A stretch of DNA of 46,356 nt from Furfurilactobacillus milii. Its GTDB lineage: Bacteria; Bacillota; Bacilli; Lactobacillales; Lactobacillaceae. The position numbers were made by a program, and so were the translations under genes. Location of the stretch: assembly GCF_009863985.1 (NCBI RefSeq), contig NZ_WEZT01000004.1, positions 51,192 to 97,547 of the forward strand, written 5' to 3'. This document shows, piece by piece, positions 1 to 8,295 of the stretch (positions within the stretch are counted from its first letter, which is position 1; every line of letters starts with the position of its first letter). Under the pieces are notes generated by a model that searched no databases, was not told the DNA's origin, and saw nothing but the letters and a program-made list of their open reading frames with translations.

Positions 1-60
1 ATCAGCTCCTAAAAGATGGGTTTGTGGTAAACACCATTTTAAAGGAAGCTGATCTTTTTT
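1..60 (+). terminator. Intrinsic terminator of an upstream gene outside the window
   Basis: ATCAGCT (1-7) pairs with AGCTGAT (47-53). The stem continues inward through CCT/AGG, ATGG/CCAT and GTTT/AAAC with small bulges, and is followed by a T run at 55-60. This is the usual shape of a rho-independent terminator reading rightwards. The gene it ends is not in the window. Confidence 0.7.
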
Positions 61-61
61 G

Positions 62-111
62 TCCGAACAGCGTTCGGATTAATTTTACAATCTATCATAG
101 CTGTATATTTA
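62..111 (+). promoter_or_regulatory. Short palindrome and weak promoter before the first gene
   Basis: TCCGAAC (62-68) and GTTCGGA (72-78) form a perfect 7-bp inverted repeat with a 3-nt loop and no T run, so it looks more like an operator than a terminator. Just downstream, TTTACA (84-89) and TATTTA (106-111) are 16 bp apart and could be a weak promoter. No transcript evidence is available. Confidence 0.3.
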
Positions 112-176
112 GGAACTGATTAGTTGGTCGAAAGTTGATGCCATGTTACTTTAGGATTAAAGCGTCCAAGGAAGTG

Positions 177-752
177 ATGGCTGTGGATATTAAACATGAA
201 CATGCGGTAACCGTTTTTGATGAGTGGCTGACGGTCAAACGAAAGGATCGTCGTCATTTTCGTTTGATTCGCCACTTAGCATACTTAGATGGAATTATGA
301 CCGGCGAAGGGGCGGTGCCAGCTGTTGAAGACTTGGCAGCGGCCCAGGCGGTTAGTCAATTGGATAATTCTGAGTTTTTGCAATGTCTCATGAAATTACC
401 TTATCGGCGGCAAGTGTTGACAGGTGATGGCGAAGACGTGTTAGCCTGGTTTGATCATGCCGAAAAAACGGCGCACAGCCATCTATTTAGTAATATTGGA
501 TTGTTAATGGAAATTGTCTTGGATGAAGAGGCTGGCCACTCAGTCCAACAATGGGATTCAGCCACAATTGCGACTGCTCACCAGTTAGCTGAATTATCTA
601 ACGATCAGCTACTAACAGTAATTAGTCAGTTAGCAAGTGCGAAAAGCCAAGCAAAGTTAGCAGAGAGCCAACGGGCAACTCATCGTCAGCATGTTCACCG
701 TCTTCATTTACACGGCCAGATTGAACCCGCTAATGATCCGCGACAAATTTAA
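177..752 (+). CDS. Unknown soluble protein, about 190 aa
   Basis: I do not recognise this protein. It has no signal peptide and no membrane segment. The N-terminal third is rich in basic and aromatic residues (KRKDRRHFRLIRHLAYLDG), the middle is acidic, and the C-terminal third looks helical and polar, ending in a His-rich tail (THRQHVHRLHLHG). The start is uncertain. An upstream in-frame TTG/ATG at 135/138 lacks a convincing ribosome binding site. AAGGAAG at 168-174 lies only 2 nt before the ATG at 177 but 8 nt before a GTG at 183, so the true start may be 183. It stands alone between the terminator at 1-60 and a separate promoter at 895-924. Confidence 0.6.
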   Translation: MAVDIKHEHAVTVFDEWLTVKRKDRRHFRLIRHLAYLDGIMTGEGAVPAVEDLAAAQAVSQLDNSEFLQCLMKLPYRRQVLTGDGEDVLAWFDHAEKTAHSHLFSNIGLLMEIVLDEEAGHSVQQWDSATIATAHQLAELSNDQLLTVISQLASAKSQAKLAESQRATHRQHVHRLHLHGQIEPANDPRQI

Positions 753-894
753 TGTCATTGAGTTGGCAAATGTAAAAAAATTTCACTCAGCTGGGCTGTG
801 CTATTAATTATTCGTCGACGATCGATGTGATTGATATCATGGCTCTTTTATATGGATGACGGGGAATGTTCCGTGCACTCGTGAGTTCCTCGCT

Positions 895-924
895 TTGTGT
901 TAACTGTTAATTCATGGTTATAAT
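895..924 (+). promoter_or_regulatory. Promoter of the small membrane protein gene
   Basis: TTGTGT (895-900) and TATAAT (919-924) are 18 bp apart, a good sigma-A match, about 30 bp before the ATG at 956. The rest of the 753-894 gap shows no gene or clear terminator. Confidence 0.55.
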
Positions 925-955
925 AAGTTATTATGTTCAAAAGGGGATGGTCAGA

Positions 956-1345
956 ATGAATCAGAAGGCGAAACGCGCAACTGTTGCTGTTTGGTTGCTG
1001 ATGATCTTGTGTGTGATTTTATTGACGATTTGGCCGGCCATTCACTACATTACAGTCGCTAGTTTATGGCGGTGGTGGTTAGCTGTCGCAGTTTACAGCG
1101 TGGCCTTTGGCATTGGCTGGTACAAACGAAACCAACGTATTGGTCGCTTCATTTTATCGATTACGGTAGCTTTAGCCGTGGTATTCGGACTATTTGTGCT
1201 ACTGGTGGCACTTTTCGCTGAAGCGGGGTTAGTCCGGTATTTTGTTGGTCTCATTGCACTACTTGAAATTATTGCCGGTATTGTCTGGTATTCAGTTGTG
1301 TACGAACGCCGTAACCGACTGAAAAATCGCCATTGGGATGCTTAA
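956..1345 (+). CDS. Small integral membrane protein, 129 aa
   Basis: The product has four clear hydrophobic segments (about residues 8-27, 33-52, 61-86 and 91-112) and a basic C-terminal tail (YERRNRLKNRH). This is a four-helix membrane protein with no recognised catalytic motif. The start at 956 was chosen because AAGGGGAT (941-948) sits at normal distance; in-frame codons from 914 overlap the promoter. It precedes the EamA transporter by 38 nt and may be co-transcribed with it, but nothing in its sequence shows a functional link. The function is unknown. Confidence 0.7.
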   Translation: MNQKAKRATVAVWLLMILCVILLTIWPAIHYITVASLWRWWLAVAVYSVAFGIGWYKRNQRIGRFILSITVALAVVFGLFVLLVALFAEAGLVRYFVGLIALLEIIAGIVWYSVVYERRNRLKNRHWDA

Positions 1346-1383
1346 TTTCTATGCCCCAATGACCAGCCGTTGGGGGAGAGATT

Positions 1384-2301
1384 GTGGAAACACGTAATGG
1401 ACATATTTTAACGGGAATCTTGCTAGCCAGTGGCGGTTCAATGCTGTGGGGTGTCTCAGGTGTGATCGCCCAAACGTTGTTTGAAAATAACGTCGTTACC
1501 CCTGCATGGCTGACGACGATTCGAATGACACTGGCTGGCCTTTTGCTTCTGCTATTCAACGTTATTCGGCACCAAGATATTTTTGCTGTTTGGCGGTCAT
1601 GGAAGACGGCTGGACAACAAATTATTTTTGGATTGGCGGGATTAATTCCTATCCAATACTTTTATTTTTTAGCGGTCCATTATGGCAATGCTGCGATTGC
1701 AACTATCTTGCAGTTCTTAGGGCCAATTGTAATCACGGTGTATTACGTGATTTTTCATCACCAATTACCATCACGTTCAGAAACTATTGGGATGGTGTTG
1801 GCATTGCTAGGCGCTTTTTTTGTCGTTACTCATGGTCACATTACGCATTTAGCCGTTTCACCAGCATTATTGTTCTGGGGGCTCATGTCGGCGGTTGCTG
1901 TGGCGACCAGTACACTATTGCCGCGGCCACTGTTACCGACGTTTGGCTCGGTCAACGTAAATGGCTGGGGCTTATTGATTGGTGGGTTCGCCATGAACTT
2001 TATTCAACCAATGTGGGTTGGTGTGCCGACACTGACACCGAAGACGGTTTTATCGATTGGCGCTGTCGTACTATTTGGTACATTGATTGCGTTTGTCATG
2101 TATTCAGTCAGTTTGCTATACATCACTCCGACAACAGCAAGCTTAATGGATGCCTTTGAACCGCTGGCAGCGACGGTCATTTCAATTTTAGTCCTGCACA
2201 CGGTCTTTACTTGGGCTGATGCACTTGGCGGTGGATTGATTATTCTAGCAGTGGTGATGCTCTCTATCAGTTACCGTGCGCCTAAGCGTGATGAGGAATA
2301 A
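1384..2301 (+). CDS. EamA/DMT-family transporter, 305 aa
   Basis: Ten hydrophobic segments in two repeated halves, with a Gly-rich first helix (GGSMLWGVSGVIAQ), fit the EamA (drug/metabolite transporter) fold. Family members export or take up small metabolites such as amino acids at the cell membrane. The substrate cannot be read from sequence. The length is normal for the family (about 300 aa). The GTG start follows a purine-rich GGGGGAG about 5 nt upstream. A second long reading frame inside this gene is a compositional shadow. The gene ends at a bidirectional hairpin shared with the convergent gene at 2408-2794. Confidence 0.85.
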   Translation: METRNGHILTGILLASGGSMLWGVSGVIAQTLFENNVVTPAWLTTIRMTLAGLLLLLFNVIRHQDIFAVWRSWKTAGQQIIFGLAGLIPIQYFYFLAVHYGNAAIATILQFLGPIVITVYYVIFHHQLPSRSETIGMVLALLGAFFVVTHGHITHLAVSPALLFWGLMSAVAVATSTLLPRPLLPTFGSVNVNGWGLLIGGFAMNFIQPMWVGVPTLTPKTVLSIGAVVLFGTLIAFVMYSVSLLYITPTTASLMDAFEPLAATVISILVLHTVFTWADALGGGLIILAVVMLSISYRAPKRDEE

Positions 2302-2330
2302 ACGCTCAATCATATATACAAATTCAAATA

Positions 2331-2371
2331 AACACGTCAATGGATTCTCAAAGAGAGTCCATTGACGTGTT
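2331..2371. terminator. Bidirectional terminator between convergent genes
   Basis: A 14-bp perfect outer stem (AACACGTCAATGGA with its complement) extends by a further 5 pairs, one of them G-T, around an AAA loop. T-rich sequence flanks it on both strands. It lies between the ends of the EamA gene (+) and the unknown gene (-), so it can serve both. Confidence 0.75.
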
Positions 2372-2407
2372 TTGACGTTACCTGTTGAATAACAGGATGT
2401 ATCAGGA

Positions 2408-2794
2408 TTATTGCTCAACTGGATGATCAAATGTATCTGACGCGTTCCACGGGAAATCGGTATTAGAAGGATGATGATTTTCGTTCAAAACGGCATTAGT
2501 GCACTGGAGCAGTTGTTGCTGCAGGGCAAGATCCCATGGTCTAGCGGTAAAGGCCTGTTGAGCAACGGCCCAATAAGCCAGTCGATTGGTGACGGGCAAA
2601 ATGTCTTGGACGATATCAATTTGCACATGCTTATGTTTAGTTTTGAGAGCAATGATGCGTTGATAATCAGTAATGAGGTAAAAGGCGCCGTGTTGCTGAT
2701 CGCGTAGATGGATGATGATAAATCGCTGTTGCAGATTTTGTGTCCGCAATTCCTGCTTTAAAGCGGCAAGCTGGGAAACAGATAGCTGTTGCAT
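2408..2794 (-). CDS. Unknown small soluble protein, 128 aa
   Basis: Not recognised. The protein is Gln-rich (MQQLSVSQLAALKQELRTQN at the start), without signal or membrane segments, and has a beta-like centre (FIIIHLRDQQHGAFYLITD) followed by helical sequence. The ATG is preceded by AAGGTG about 5 nt upstream, and the composition is like that of neighbouring genes, so it is probably real. It reads towards the EamA gene and shares its terminator. An 8-bp inverted repeat (2812-2819/2839-2846) lies just upstream and could regulate it. No function is proposed. Confidence 0.6.
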   Translation of the reverse strand: MQQLSVSQLAALKQELRTQNLQQRFIIIHLRDQQHGAFYLITDYQRIIALKTKHKHVQIDIVQDILPVTNRLAYWAVAQQAFTARPWDLALQQQLLQCTNAVLNENHHPSNTDFPWNASDTFDHPVEQ

Positions 2795-2811
2795 TTGATC
2801 ACCTTCATTTC

Positions 2812-2860
2812 ACCTATATTCTAACGCGTTTAGTTGTGATATAGGTAACAAACTTATAAT
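2812..2860. promoter_or_regulatory. Inverted repeat and rightward promoter-like boxes
   Basis: ACCTATAT (2812-2819) and ATATAGGT (2839-2846) are perfect 8-bp inverted repeats 19 nt apart. The right arm overlaps a rightward promoter-like pair, TTGTGA (2834-2839) and TATAAT (2855-2860), 15 bp apart. It could be an operator for the leftward unknown gene or drive a leader upstream of ldhD. Both are inferences from base patterns only. Confidence 0.35.
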
Positions 2861-2944
2861 ATCGTAAAATAAAAAATTGGATTGAAGCCACTGATACCAG
2901 CAATTAATGAAAATAACTTTCAAAAAGTGAGGTTCACAAGCCTG

Positions 2945-2980
2945 AAAACGCCGCCACTACGCGTTTTTTAATGCTATACT
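2945..2980 (+). promoter_or_regulatory. Small terminator-like hairpin and extended -10 promoter of ldhD
   Basis: AAAACGC (2945-2951) pairs with GCGTTTT (2961-2967) and is followed by Ts to 2969, a miniature terminator. Immediately after it, TGCTATACT (2972-2980) is a classic extended -10 element with no good -35. It is 37 bp before the ldhD start and is the likely promoter. Confidence 0.5.
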
Positions 2981-3016
2981 AATGATGTAGTTTAAATATA
3001 CATGGAGGTGTCTGCA

Positions 3017-4015
3017 TTGAAAATTATTGCTTACGGCATTCGCGATGACGAACGTCCATATGTAGAAGAATGGTCCAAGGATCAAAATATTGAGGTTAAA
3101 ATCGTTAAGGATCTGTTGACTGACGACACAGTTGATCAGGCAAAAGGCTTTGACGGGGCAGTTGTTTACCAACAAAAGCCTTACACAGCCTCAGTTTTGG
3201 ATCGTTTGGCAGAATTGGGAGTTAAGAACCTGTCATTACGTAACGTCGGTGTTGATAACGTTGACGCTGATGCTGTTAAACGTAACGACATCAAGGTTAC
3301 CAACGTTCCTGCCTATTCACCAGCAGCAATTGCTGAATTTACGGTTACTGAATTGATGCGGTTACTTCGTCACACGACCCAGTACGAGAACCGTCAGGCC
3401 AAAGGTGACTTGAAGTGGGCTCCAGATATTGCAACTGAATTAAACAGCTTAACGGTTGGTGTTATTGCTACTGGTCGGATTGGCCGCGCTGCCATCCAAA
3501 TCTACCGTGGTTTTGGTGCTAAAATCGTTGCCTACGATGTTTTCCACAATCCTGAATTGGAAAAGGAAGGCATCTACGTTGATTCCTTGGATGAATTATA
3601 CAAGCAAGCAGATGTTATTTCCCTTCATGCTCCTGCAACGAAGGAAAACATGCACATGTTAAATGCTGACGCCTTTAACAAGATGAAGGATGGTGTCTAC
3701 ATCTTGAACCCTGCCCGTGGTGATCTGGTTGATACTGATGACTTGATCAAGGCTTTGGACAGTGGCAAAGTTGCTGGTGCTGCACTTGATGTTTACGAAA
3801 ACGAAGTTGGTATTTTCAACACAGACTTCGGTAGCTTTGATGCTATTCCTGACGATCGTTTGAAGAACTTGATGAAACGCGAAAATGTTTTGGTAAGTCC
3901 TCACATCGCTTTCTATACCACCACTGCTGTTCGGAACATGGTTCAATTTGCTTTGAACAACAACAAACAATTGATTGAAACTGGTAAGGCTGACAACGTA
4001 GTGGCCTTTAACTAG
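3017..4015 (+). CDS. ldhD: D-lactate dehydrogenase
   Basis: Reduces pyruvate to D-lactate with NADH in the cytoplasm, regenerating NAD+ in fermentation. The 332-aa length equals that of lactobacillar D-LDH. Conserved blocks include YQQKPYTA, LRNVGVDN and the Rossmann segment VGVIATGRIG. An Asp after the second strand (VAYDVF) fits NADH preference. The catalytic Arg (NPARGDL), Glu (DVYENE) and His (SPHIAFY) are all present. The first Gly of the GxGxxG dinucleotide motif is Ala here (ATGRIG), which is unusual. The TTG at 3017 was chosen because GGAGGTG ends 6 nt before it and because it gives the family N-terminus MKIIAYG. It is a single-gene unit with its own terminator. Confidence 0.95.
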   Translation: MKIIAYGIRDDERPYVEEWSKDQNIEVKIVKDLLTDDTVDQAKGFDGAVVYQQKPYTASVLDRLAELGVKNLSLRNVGVDNVDADAVKRNDIKVTNVPAYSPAAIAEFTVTELMRLLRHTTQYENRQAKGDLKWAPDIATELNSLTVGVIATGRIGRAAIQIYRGFGAKIVAYDVFHNPELEKEGIYVDSLDELYKQADVISLHAPATKENMHMLNADAFNKMKDGVYILNPARGDLVDTDDLIKALDSGKVAGAALDVYENEVGIFNTDFGSFDAIPDDRLKNLMKRENVLVSPHIAFYTTTAVRNMVQFALNNNKQLIETGKADNVVAFN

Positions 4016-4056
4016 ATAATGAGTCTGATGTTTTATTAGACGACAGAAACATAGGC

Positions 4057-4092
4057 AACACGCTCAATAATAAATTGGGCGTGTTGTTTTTT
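4057..4092 (+). terminator. ldhD terminator
   Basis: AACACGCTCAA (4057-4067) pairs with TTGGGCGTGTT (4075-4085), with one G-T pair and a 7-nt loop, followed by G and six Ts. It is a strong intrinsic terminator 40 nt after ldhD. Confidence 0.9.
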
Positions 4093-4264
4093 GACTTTGC
4101 TAACAATCGTTAAAAGATGAATGTTGCAGCAAACCTTTCATTAAAGTCATGTAATTGTTCACTGTTTTAGTCTGCAAGAGGATAATAGTCTTGATAGATC
4201 GAGTCTGCTGTTGTGGGACTGTGGGTAAGAATCGATACAGTATGGAAGACAAGGAGTCATTGTG

Positions 4265-4924
4265 ATGGATTTTAGTCAGCAAGTTTATCAGCAAAATCAA
4301 ACGGTGTGGCAGGAAAGCATCCATCATCCGTTTATAAAAAAAATAAGCGACGGCAGCATGACGTTGCCAACATTTCGTTATTATTTAATTCAGGATCATT
4401 ATTATTTACGTGACTTTGCTCGAATTCATGAATTGGCAGCGGATGCAAGTCAGGACCAGGCAGTCAAGACGTTATTGCAGGAGTTGGCGAATAGTCTGCA
4501 CGATGGTGAAATCGCGACGCGCAAAACGTTCTTTAAAGAATTAGGCATCTCTCAACAAGATGTGATCAATACACCAATTGCGCCGACGACATATGCTTAC
4601 ACGTCACATATGTATCGGACACTAACACAGGCTGGTGCACCGGCAGCTATTGCCGGATTGTTGCCATGTGCGTGGCTATATGCAGATGTTGGTGCGTCAC
4701 TACAAGGAGTCACCTCGCCAGTCCCGATTTTTCAAGCGTGGATTGACAGTTATCAGTCTGATGACTATACGGGACCAGTATCGAAGCAAATTAAATTAAC
4801 AGATCAAGTTGCCCGTCAAACAGATGCAACGGGTCGTGATGCAATGGCCAAAGCTTTTTCACGGAGTGCCTATTATGAACGTGATTTTTGGCAGATGGCT
4901 TTGGATCACCAAGATTGGCAATAA
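4265..4924 (+). CDS. tenA: TenA family protein (thiaminase II / aminopyrimidine aminohydrolase)
   Basis: TenA hydrolyses aminopyrimidine breakdown products of thiamine (and thiamine itself) to give the hydroxymethylpyrimidine used in thiamine salvage; it is cytosolic. The 219-aa protein aligns along the whole B. subtilis family length. GLLPCAWLY places the catalytic Cys at residue 135. The active-site Asp of YYLIQDHYYL, the Tyr of AYTSHMYRT and the late Glu of SAYYERDFW are present. AAGGAG (4251-4256) lies 8 nt before ATG 4265; a GTG at 4262 is the alternative. The gene stands alone, and I see no TPP riboswitch in the 170 nt upstream, so control by thiamine is not evident. Confidence 0.9.
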   Translation: MDFSQQVYQQNQTVWQESIHHPFIKKISDGSMTLPTFRYYLIQDHYYLRDFARIHELAADASQDQAVKTLLQELANSLHDGEIATRKTFFKELGISQQDVINTPIAPTTYAYTSHMYRTLTQAGAPAAIAGLLPCAWLYADVGASLQGVTSPVPIFQAWIDSYQSDDYTGPVSKQIKLTDQVARQTDATGRDAMAKAFSRSAYYERDFWQMALDHQDWQ

Positions 4925-4976
4925 GGTTTAATGTGGCGCGCTGACGTTGCTACTAGTGAACTAAAAAACTTTTTAA

Positions 4977-5023
4977 TTGCAATCGTCGTCAATCTTCGTA
5001 TAATATAGTCAATATTAGTCAAA
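4977..5023 (+). promoter_or_regulatory. ctsR promoter with CtsR operator
   Basis: TTGCAA (4977-4982) and TATAAT (4999-5004), 16 bp apart, form the promoter. Just downstream, AGTCAAT (5007-5013) and AGTCAAA (5017-5023) are direct heptads separated by 3 nt. This matches the known CtsR box (two RGTCAAA heptads with a 3-nt spacer) except for the last base of the first heptad. Its position over the start region predicts autorepression relieved by heat or protein stress. Confidence 0.85.
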
Positions 5024-5040
5024 GATTGGGGTGAGCGATG

Positions 5041-5514
5041 ATGGAAGGACCAACAAATATTTCGGATGTCATCGAAAAGTATCTGAAGGGAATCCTGGAG
5101 GATGCTGAGCAGGTAGAAATTAGACGTTCGGATATTGCCGACCAGTTTAACGTCGTTCCTTCTCAGATTAACTACGTCATTAAGACACGGTTTACCATTC
5201 AAAATGGTTATATCGTTGAAAGTAAACGTGGTGGCGGTGGTTATATTCGTATTGAAAAGGTCAACTTACTGGCTGACGCCGATGTGTTGGATAATTTACT
5301 GAACGATGTGGTTGGTGATTCAATCAATCAACATGATGCATATGCTATAGTTAATTCCCTATTTAATGATGGGGTGTTAAAGGAACGTGAAGCCAACATT
5401 ATTCTTTCGGCAATCGATAAAGATACACTCAATGTTGCCGACCGCGAAGTTGAAAATACATTGCGCGCCCGGATTCTAATCGGCGTGCTCAACCGCCTTC
5501 GTTTTGAAGACTAA
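5041..5514 (+). CDS. ctsR: Class III stress repressor CtsR
   Basis: CtsR is a dimeric winged-helix repressor of clp genes that acts as a protein thermosensor. The product (157 aa) has the N-terminal HTH (ISDVIEKYLK, VPSQINYVI) and the conserved Gly-rich wing SKRGGGGYIRI, which contacts DNA and senses temperature. The C-terminal helical domain is present and complete. ATG codons at 5038 and 5041 are both possible after GGGGTGAG; 5041 has the better spacing. It is the first gene of a ctsR-clpC operon, under the operator at 5007-5023. The mcsA and mcsB genes found between these two in Bacillus are missing, as in other lactobacilli. Confidence 0.95.
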   Translation: MEGPTNISDVIEKYLKGILEDAEQVEIRRSDIADQFNVVPSQINYVIKTRFTIQNGYIVESKRGGGGYIRIEKVNLLADADVLDNLLNDVVGDSINQHDAYAIVNSLFNDGVLKEREANIILSAIDKDTLNVADREVENTLRARILIGVLNRLRFED

Positions 5515-5589
5515 TGCTTATTAATATTGATTTAACGACGATTTGCAGGGGTTAATTAAGGCCTGCATTAATGAAAGGCAGGACAGAAG

Positions 5590-8088
5590 ATGGACAATTT
5601 ATTCACACCTAGTGCTAAAGATGTATTGGTATTAGCACAGGAACAAGCGAAGTATTTTAAACACCAAGCTGTGGGTACTGAACACTTATTACTGGCCCTG
5701 ACCATTGAACAAAATGGGATTGCTAACAAAGTCCTGCAGCAATTTAGCGTGACAGAAGAGGACGTCCGTGAAGAAATCGAACGGTTTACTGGTTACGGTA
5801 CGCTGACGAACGCTGACAAGGATACGTATTTACCATATTCTCCGAAGGCCAAGGACATTTTGACATTGGCCGGGGATGAAGCAAAACGTTTGGGTTCCAC
5901 TAAAATTGGGACTGAACATTTACTCTTAGCATTGTTGTCTGATGAGAGTATCCTATCATCGCGTATTCTGATGACACTAAATCTTGATTTAGCACAAACA
6001 CGTAAAGTGATTTTGCGTAAGCTAGGTGTCGCTGACACACCGCGCCGGCGTCAACAGATGGCAAAAGCTAATAACAACGCAAATAAGCAAGAAGGCACAC
6101 CAACGCTTGATTCATTAGCGCGTGACTTGACGGCCTTAGCTGCTGACAAGCAAATGGATCCGGTGGTTGGTCGTGCAAAAGAGGTCAAACGGGTGATCCA
6201 AATTCTCAGTCGTCGGACCAAGAATAACCCAGTTTTGATTGGTGAACCTGGGGTTGGTAAAACAGCGATTGCTGAAGGATTAGCCCAGAAAATCGTTGCT
6301 GGTGATGTGCCTGACGATTTGGCCGACAAACGGTTGATGATGTTGGACATGGGATCACTGGTTGCTGGAACTAAATATCGTGGTGAATTTGAAGACCGTT
6401 TGAAGAAGGTCATTGAAGAAATTTACAACGATGGTCATGTTGTGCTGTTCATTGATGAATTGCACACGTTGATTGGCGCCGGTGGTGCTGAAGGTGCGAT
6501 TGATGCTTCCAACATCTTAAAGCCAGCGTTGGCTCGTGGTGAACTTCAAACCATTGGGGCGACTACGCTAAACGAATACCAAAAGTATATTGAGTCAGAT
6601 GCTGCTCTGGAACGTCGGTTTGCCACCGTTCAGGTTGACGAACCAACGGAAGATGAAGCAACGGAAATCTTAAAGGGTTTGAAGAGCCGTTATGAGGAAC
6701 ATCACCAAGTTGAAATCACTGATGATGCAGTTGAAGCAGCGGTTAAGCTGTCCTCTCGGTACATTACGGAACGCTTCCTACCTGATAAGGCAATTGATTT
6801 GATGGATGAAGCAGCAGCTAAAGTTCGCATTGATGCGTCTGGTCACAAGACCAAGTTGGCTAAACAGGAAGACAAGTTGGACGACTTGCGTCAACAGAAG
6901 GAAGCCGCGATTGAAAACCAAGATTTCGATGGTGCTGCCGCATTGCGTGAAAAGGAAATGGCCTTGCGCAAACGTGTCGACAAGATGATGGACGATCAAG
7001 ATAACGAAGAGTTGTCCGGTCAGCCGCATTATGAACTAAAAGTCGGCGAAGAAGATGTGGCTGAAGTTGTTTCTGAGTGGACTGGTGTTCCATTAACGCA
7101 GTTGCAGAAGAATGAAGAAGCGCGTTTGCTGAACCTTGAAAAGGTGCTTCACAAACGTGTGGTTGGTCAGGACGAGGCTATTTCAGCCGTTTCCCGTGCC
7201 ATTCGTCGTGCTCGTTCCGGTTTGAAAGATCCTAACCGTCCAATTGGTTCGTTCATGTTCCTTGGACCAACTGGGGTCGGGAAGACGGAACTCGCCAAAG
7301 CGTTAGCTGAAGCGATGTTCGGTTCAGAAGATAACATGATTCGTGTGGATATGTCTGAATATCAAGAACGCTTTAGCTCAAGTCGTTTGATCGGTGCTGC
7401 GCCTGGTTACGTTGGTTATGATGAAGGTGGTCAATTGACCGAACAAGTTCGTAACAAACCGTACTCAGTTGTCCTCTTGGATGAAGCTGAAAAGGCTGAT
7501 ACTGAAGTCTTTAACTTGTTGTTACAAGTTCTTGATGACGGTTTCTTAACCGATTCTAAGGGCCGCAAGGTTGACTTCCGTAACACGATTTTGATCATGA
7601 CCTCTAACTTGGGTGCCACAGCTGTTCGTGACGATAAAGAAGTTGGTTTCGGTGCAACTAGCGCGACAGACAACTACGCCGCAATGTCAGACAAGATTCG
7701 ACAAGCCCTGCGTCAAACGTTCCGTCCAGAATTTCTGAACCGAATTGATGAAACAGTGGTCTTCCACTCATTGATGAAGCCAGAATTACACGAAATCGTG
7801 AAGATTATGGCTGGCAATGTGTTGGCACGAATCGCTGAACAGGGCATTAAAGTTAAAATTACGCCAGCTGCCATTGATGTCGTTGCAGATGCTGGCTTTG
7901 ATCCTGAGTATGGTGCTCGTCCAATTCGACGCGCATTACAGACTCAGGTTGAAGATCAGCTGAGTGAGGCATTGATTGCTGGTCAAATAAAGACAAATGC
8001 TGCTGTTACAGTTGGTGCTAAGGCTGGTAAGATTACGGTTACAACTAAGGAACAACCTGTCAAGAAACCGGCAGTTGGTTCTAAGTAG
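5590..8088 (+). CDS. clpC: ATP-dependent Clp protease ATPase ClpC
   Basis: ClpC is the hexameric AAA+ unfoldase that feeds damaged proteins to ClpP in the cytoplasm. The 832-aa protein has, in order: two N-terminal Clp repeats (about 1-145); AAA1 with Walker [10 protein letters not shown] (218-226) and Walker B LFIDELH; a UVR-type coiled middle region (about 430-465), where McsA or MecA adaptors bind; AAA2 with GPTGVGKTE (559-567) and VLLDEAEK; and the ClpP-docking loop VGF (685-687). A hairpin, TGCAGG (5544-5549) with CCTGCA (5562-5567), lies in the 75-nt gap after ctsR. It ends at a strong terminator at 8138-8177. Confidence 0.97.
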   Translation: MDNLFTPSAKDVLVLAQEQAKYFKHQAVGTEHLLLALTIEQNGIANKVLQQFSVTEEDVREEIERFTGYGTLTNADKDTYLPYSPKAKDILTLAGDEAKRLGSTKIGTEHLLLALLSDESILSSRILMTLNLDLAQTRKVILRKLGVADTPRRRQQMAKANNNANKQEGTPTLDSLARDLTALAADKQMDPVVGRAKEVKRVIQILSRRTKNNPVLIGEPGVGKTAIAEGLAQKIVAGDVPDDLADKRLMMLDMGSLVAGTKYRGEFEDRLKKVIEEIYNDGHVVLFIDELHTLIGAGGAEGAIDASNILKPALARGELQTIGATTLNEYQKYIESDAALERRFATVQVDEPTEDEATEILKGLKSRYEEHHQVEITDDAVEAAVKLSSRYITERFLPDKAIDLMDEAAAKVRIDASGHKTKLAKQEDKLDDLRQQKEAAIENQDFDGAAALREKEMALRKRVDKMMDDQDNEELSGQPHYELKVGEEDVAEVVSEWTGVPLTQLQKNEEARLLNLEKVLHKRVVGQDEAISAVSRAIRRARSGLKDPNRPIGSFMFLGPTGVGKTELAKALAEAMFGSEDNMIRVDMSEYQERFSSSRLIGAAPGYVGYDEGGQLTEQVRNKPYSVVLLDEAEKADTEVFNLLLQVLDDGFLTDSKGRKVDFRNTILIMTSNLGATAVRDDKEVGFGATSATDNYAAMSDKIRQALRQTFRPEFLNRIDETVVFHSLMKPELHEIVKIMAGNVLARIAEQGIKVKITPAAIDVVADAGFDPEYGARPIRRALQTQVEDQLSEALIAGQIKTNAAVTVGAKAGKITVTTKEQPVKKPAVGSK

Positions 8089-8137
8089 TCTTGGTTGCTA
8101 ATTAATAATTGCTAGTGAGCAGTTATTGAACCATTTT

Positions 8138-8177
8138 AAAAACGTTTGTCGAGTTGGAAAACTCGATAAACGTTTTT
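8138..8177. terminator. clpC terminator
   Basis: An almost perfect 18-bp stem, AAAAACGTTT plus GTCGAGTT pairing with AACTCGAT plus AAACGTTTTT, has a GGAA tetraloop and five terminal Ts. Symmetry at the base lets it work on both strands. Confidence 0.92.
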
Positions 8178-8295
8178 GTGTTCTAAACGCGTCTGTAAAA
8201 ATTGCATTTTATGCGGAGAACAGGCACACTGGTGGAGATTAGGGAAAGACGAAGCCGTGCGTAGATGTTGACGAACGGCTCGATGAGGTGAAAAT

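Noticed and set aside
1506-2159. Second long reading frame inside the EamA gene
   Set aside because: Overlaps a well-supported transporter in another frame, is rich in Cys and Trp, and has no ribosome binding site.
3456-3662. Possible frameshift in ldhD, since a second frame covers its middle
   Set aside because: The D-LDH frame is continuous with all conserved blocks at family length.
4100-4327. Minus-strand 75-aa frame upstream of tenA
   Set aside because: Begins inside tenA, has no ribosome site, and covers the tenA promoter region.
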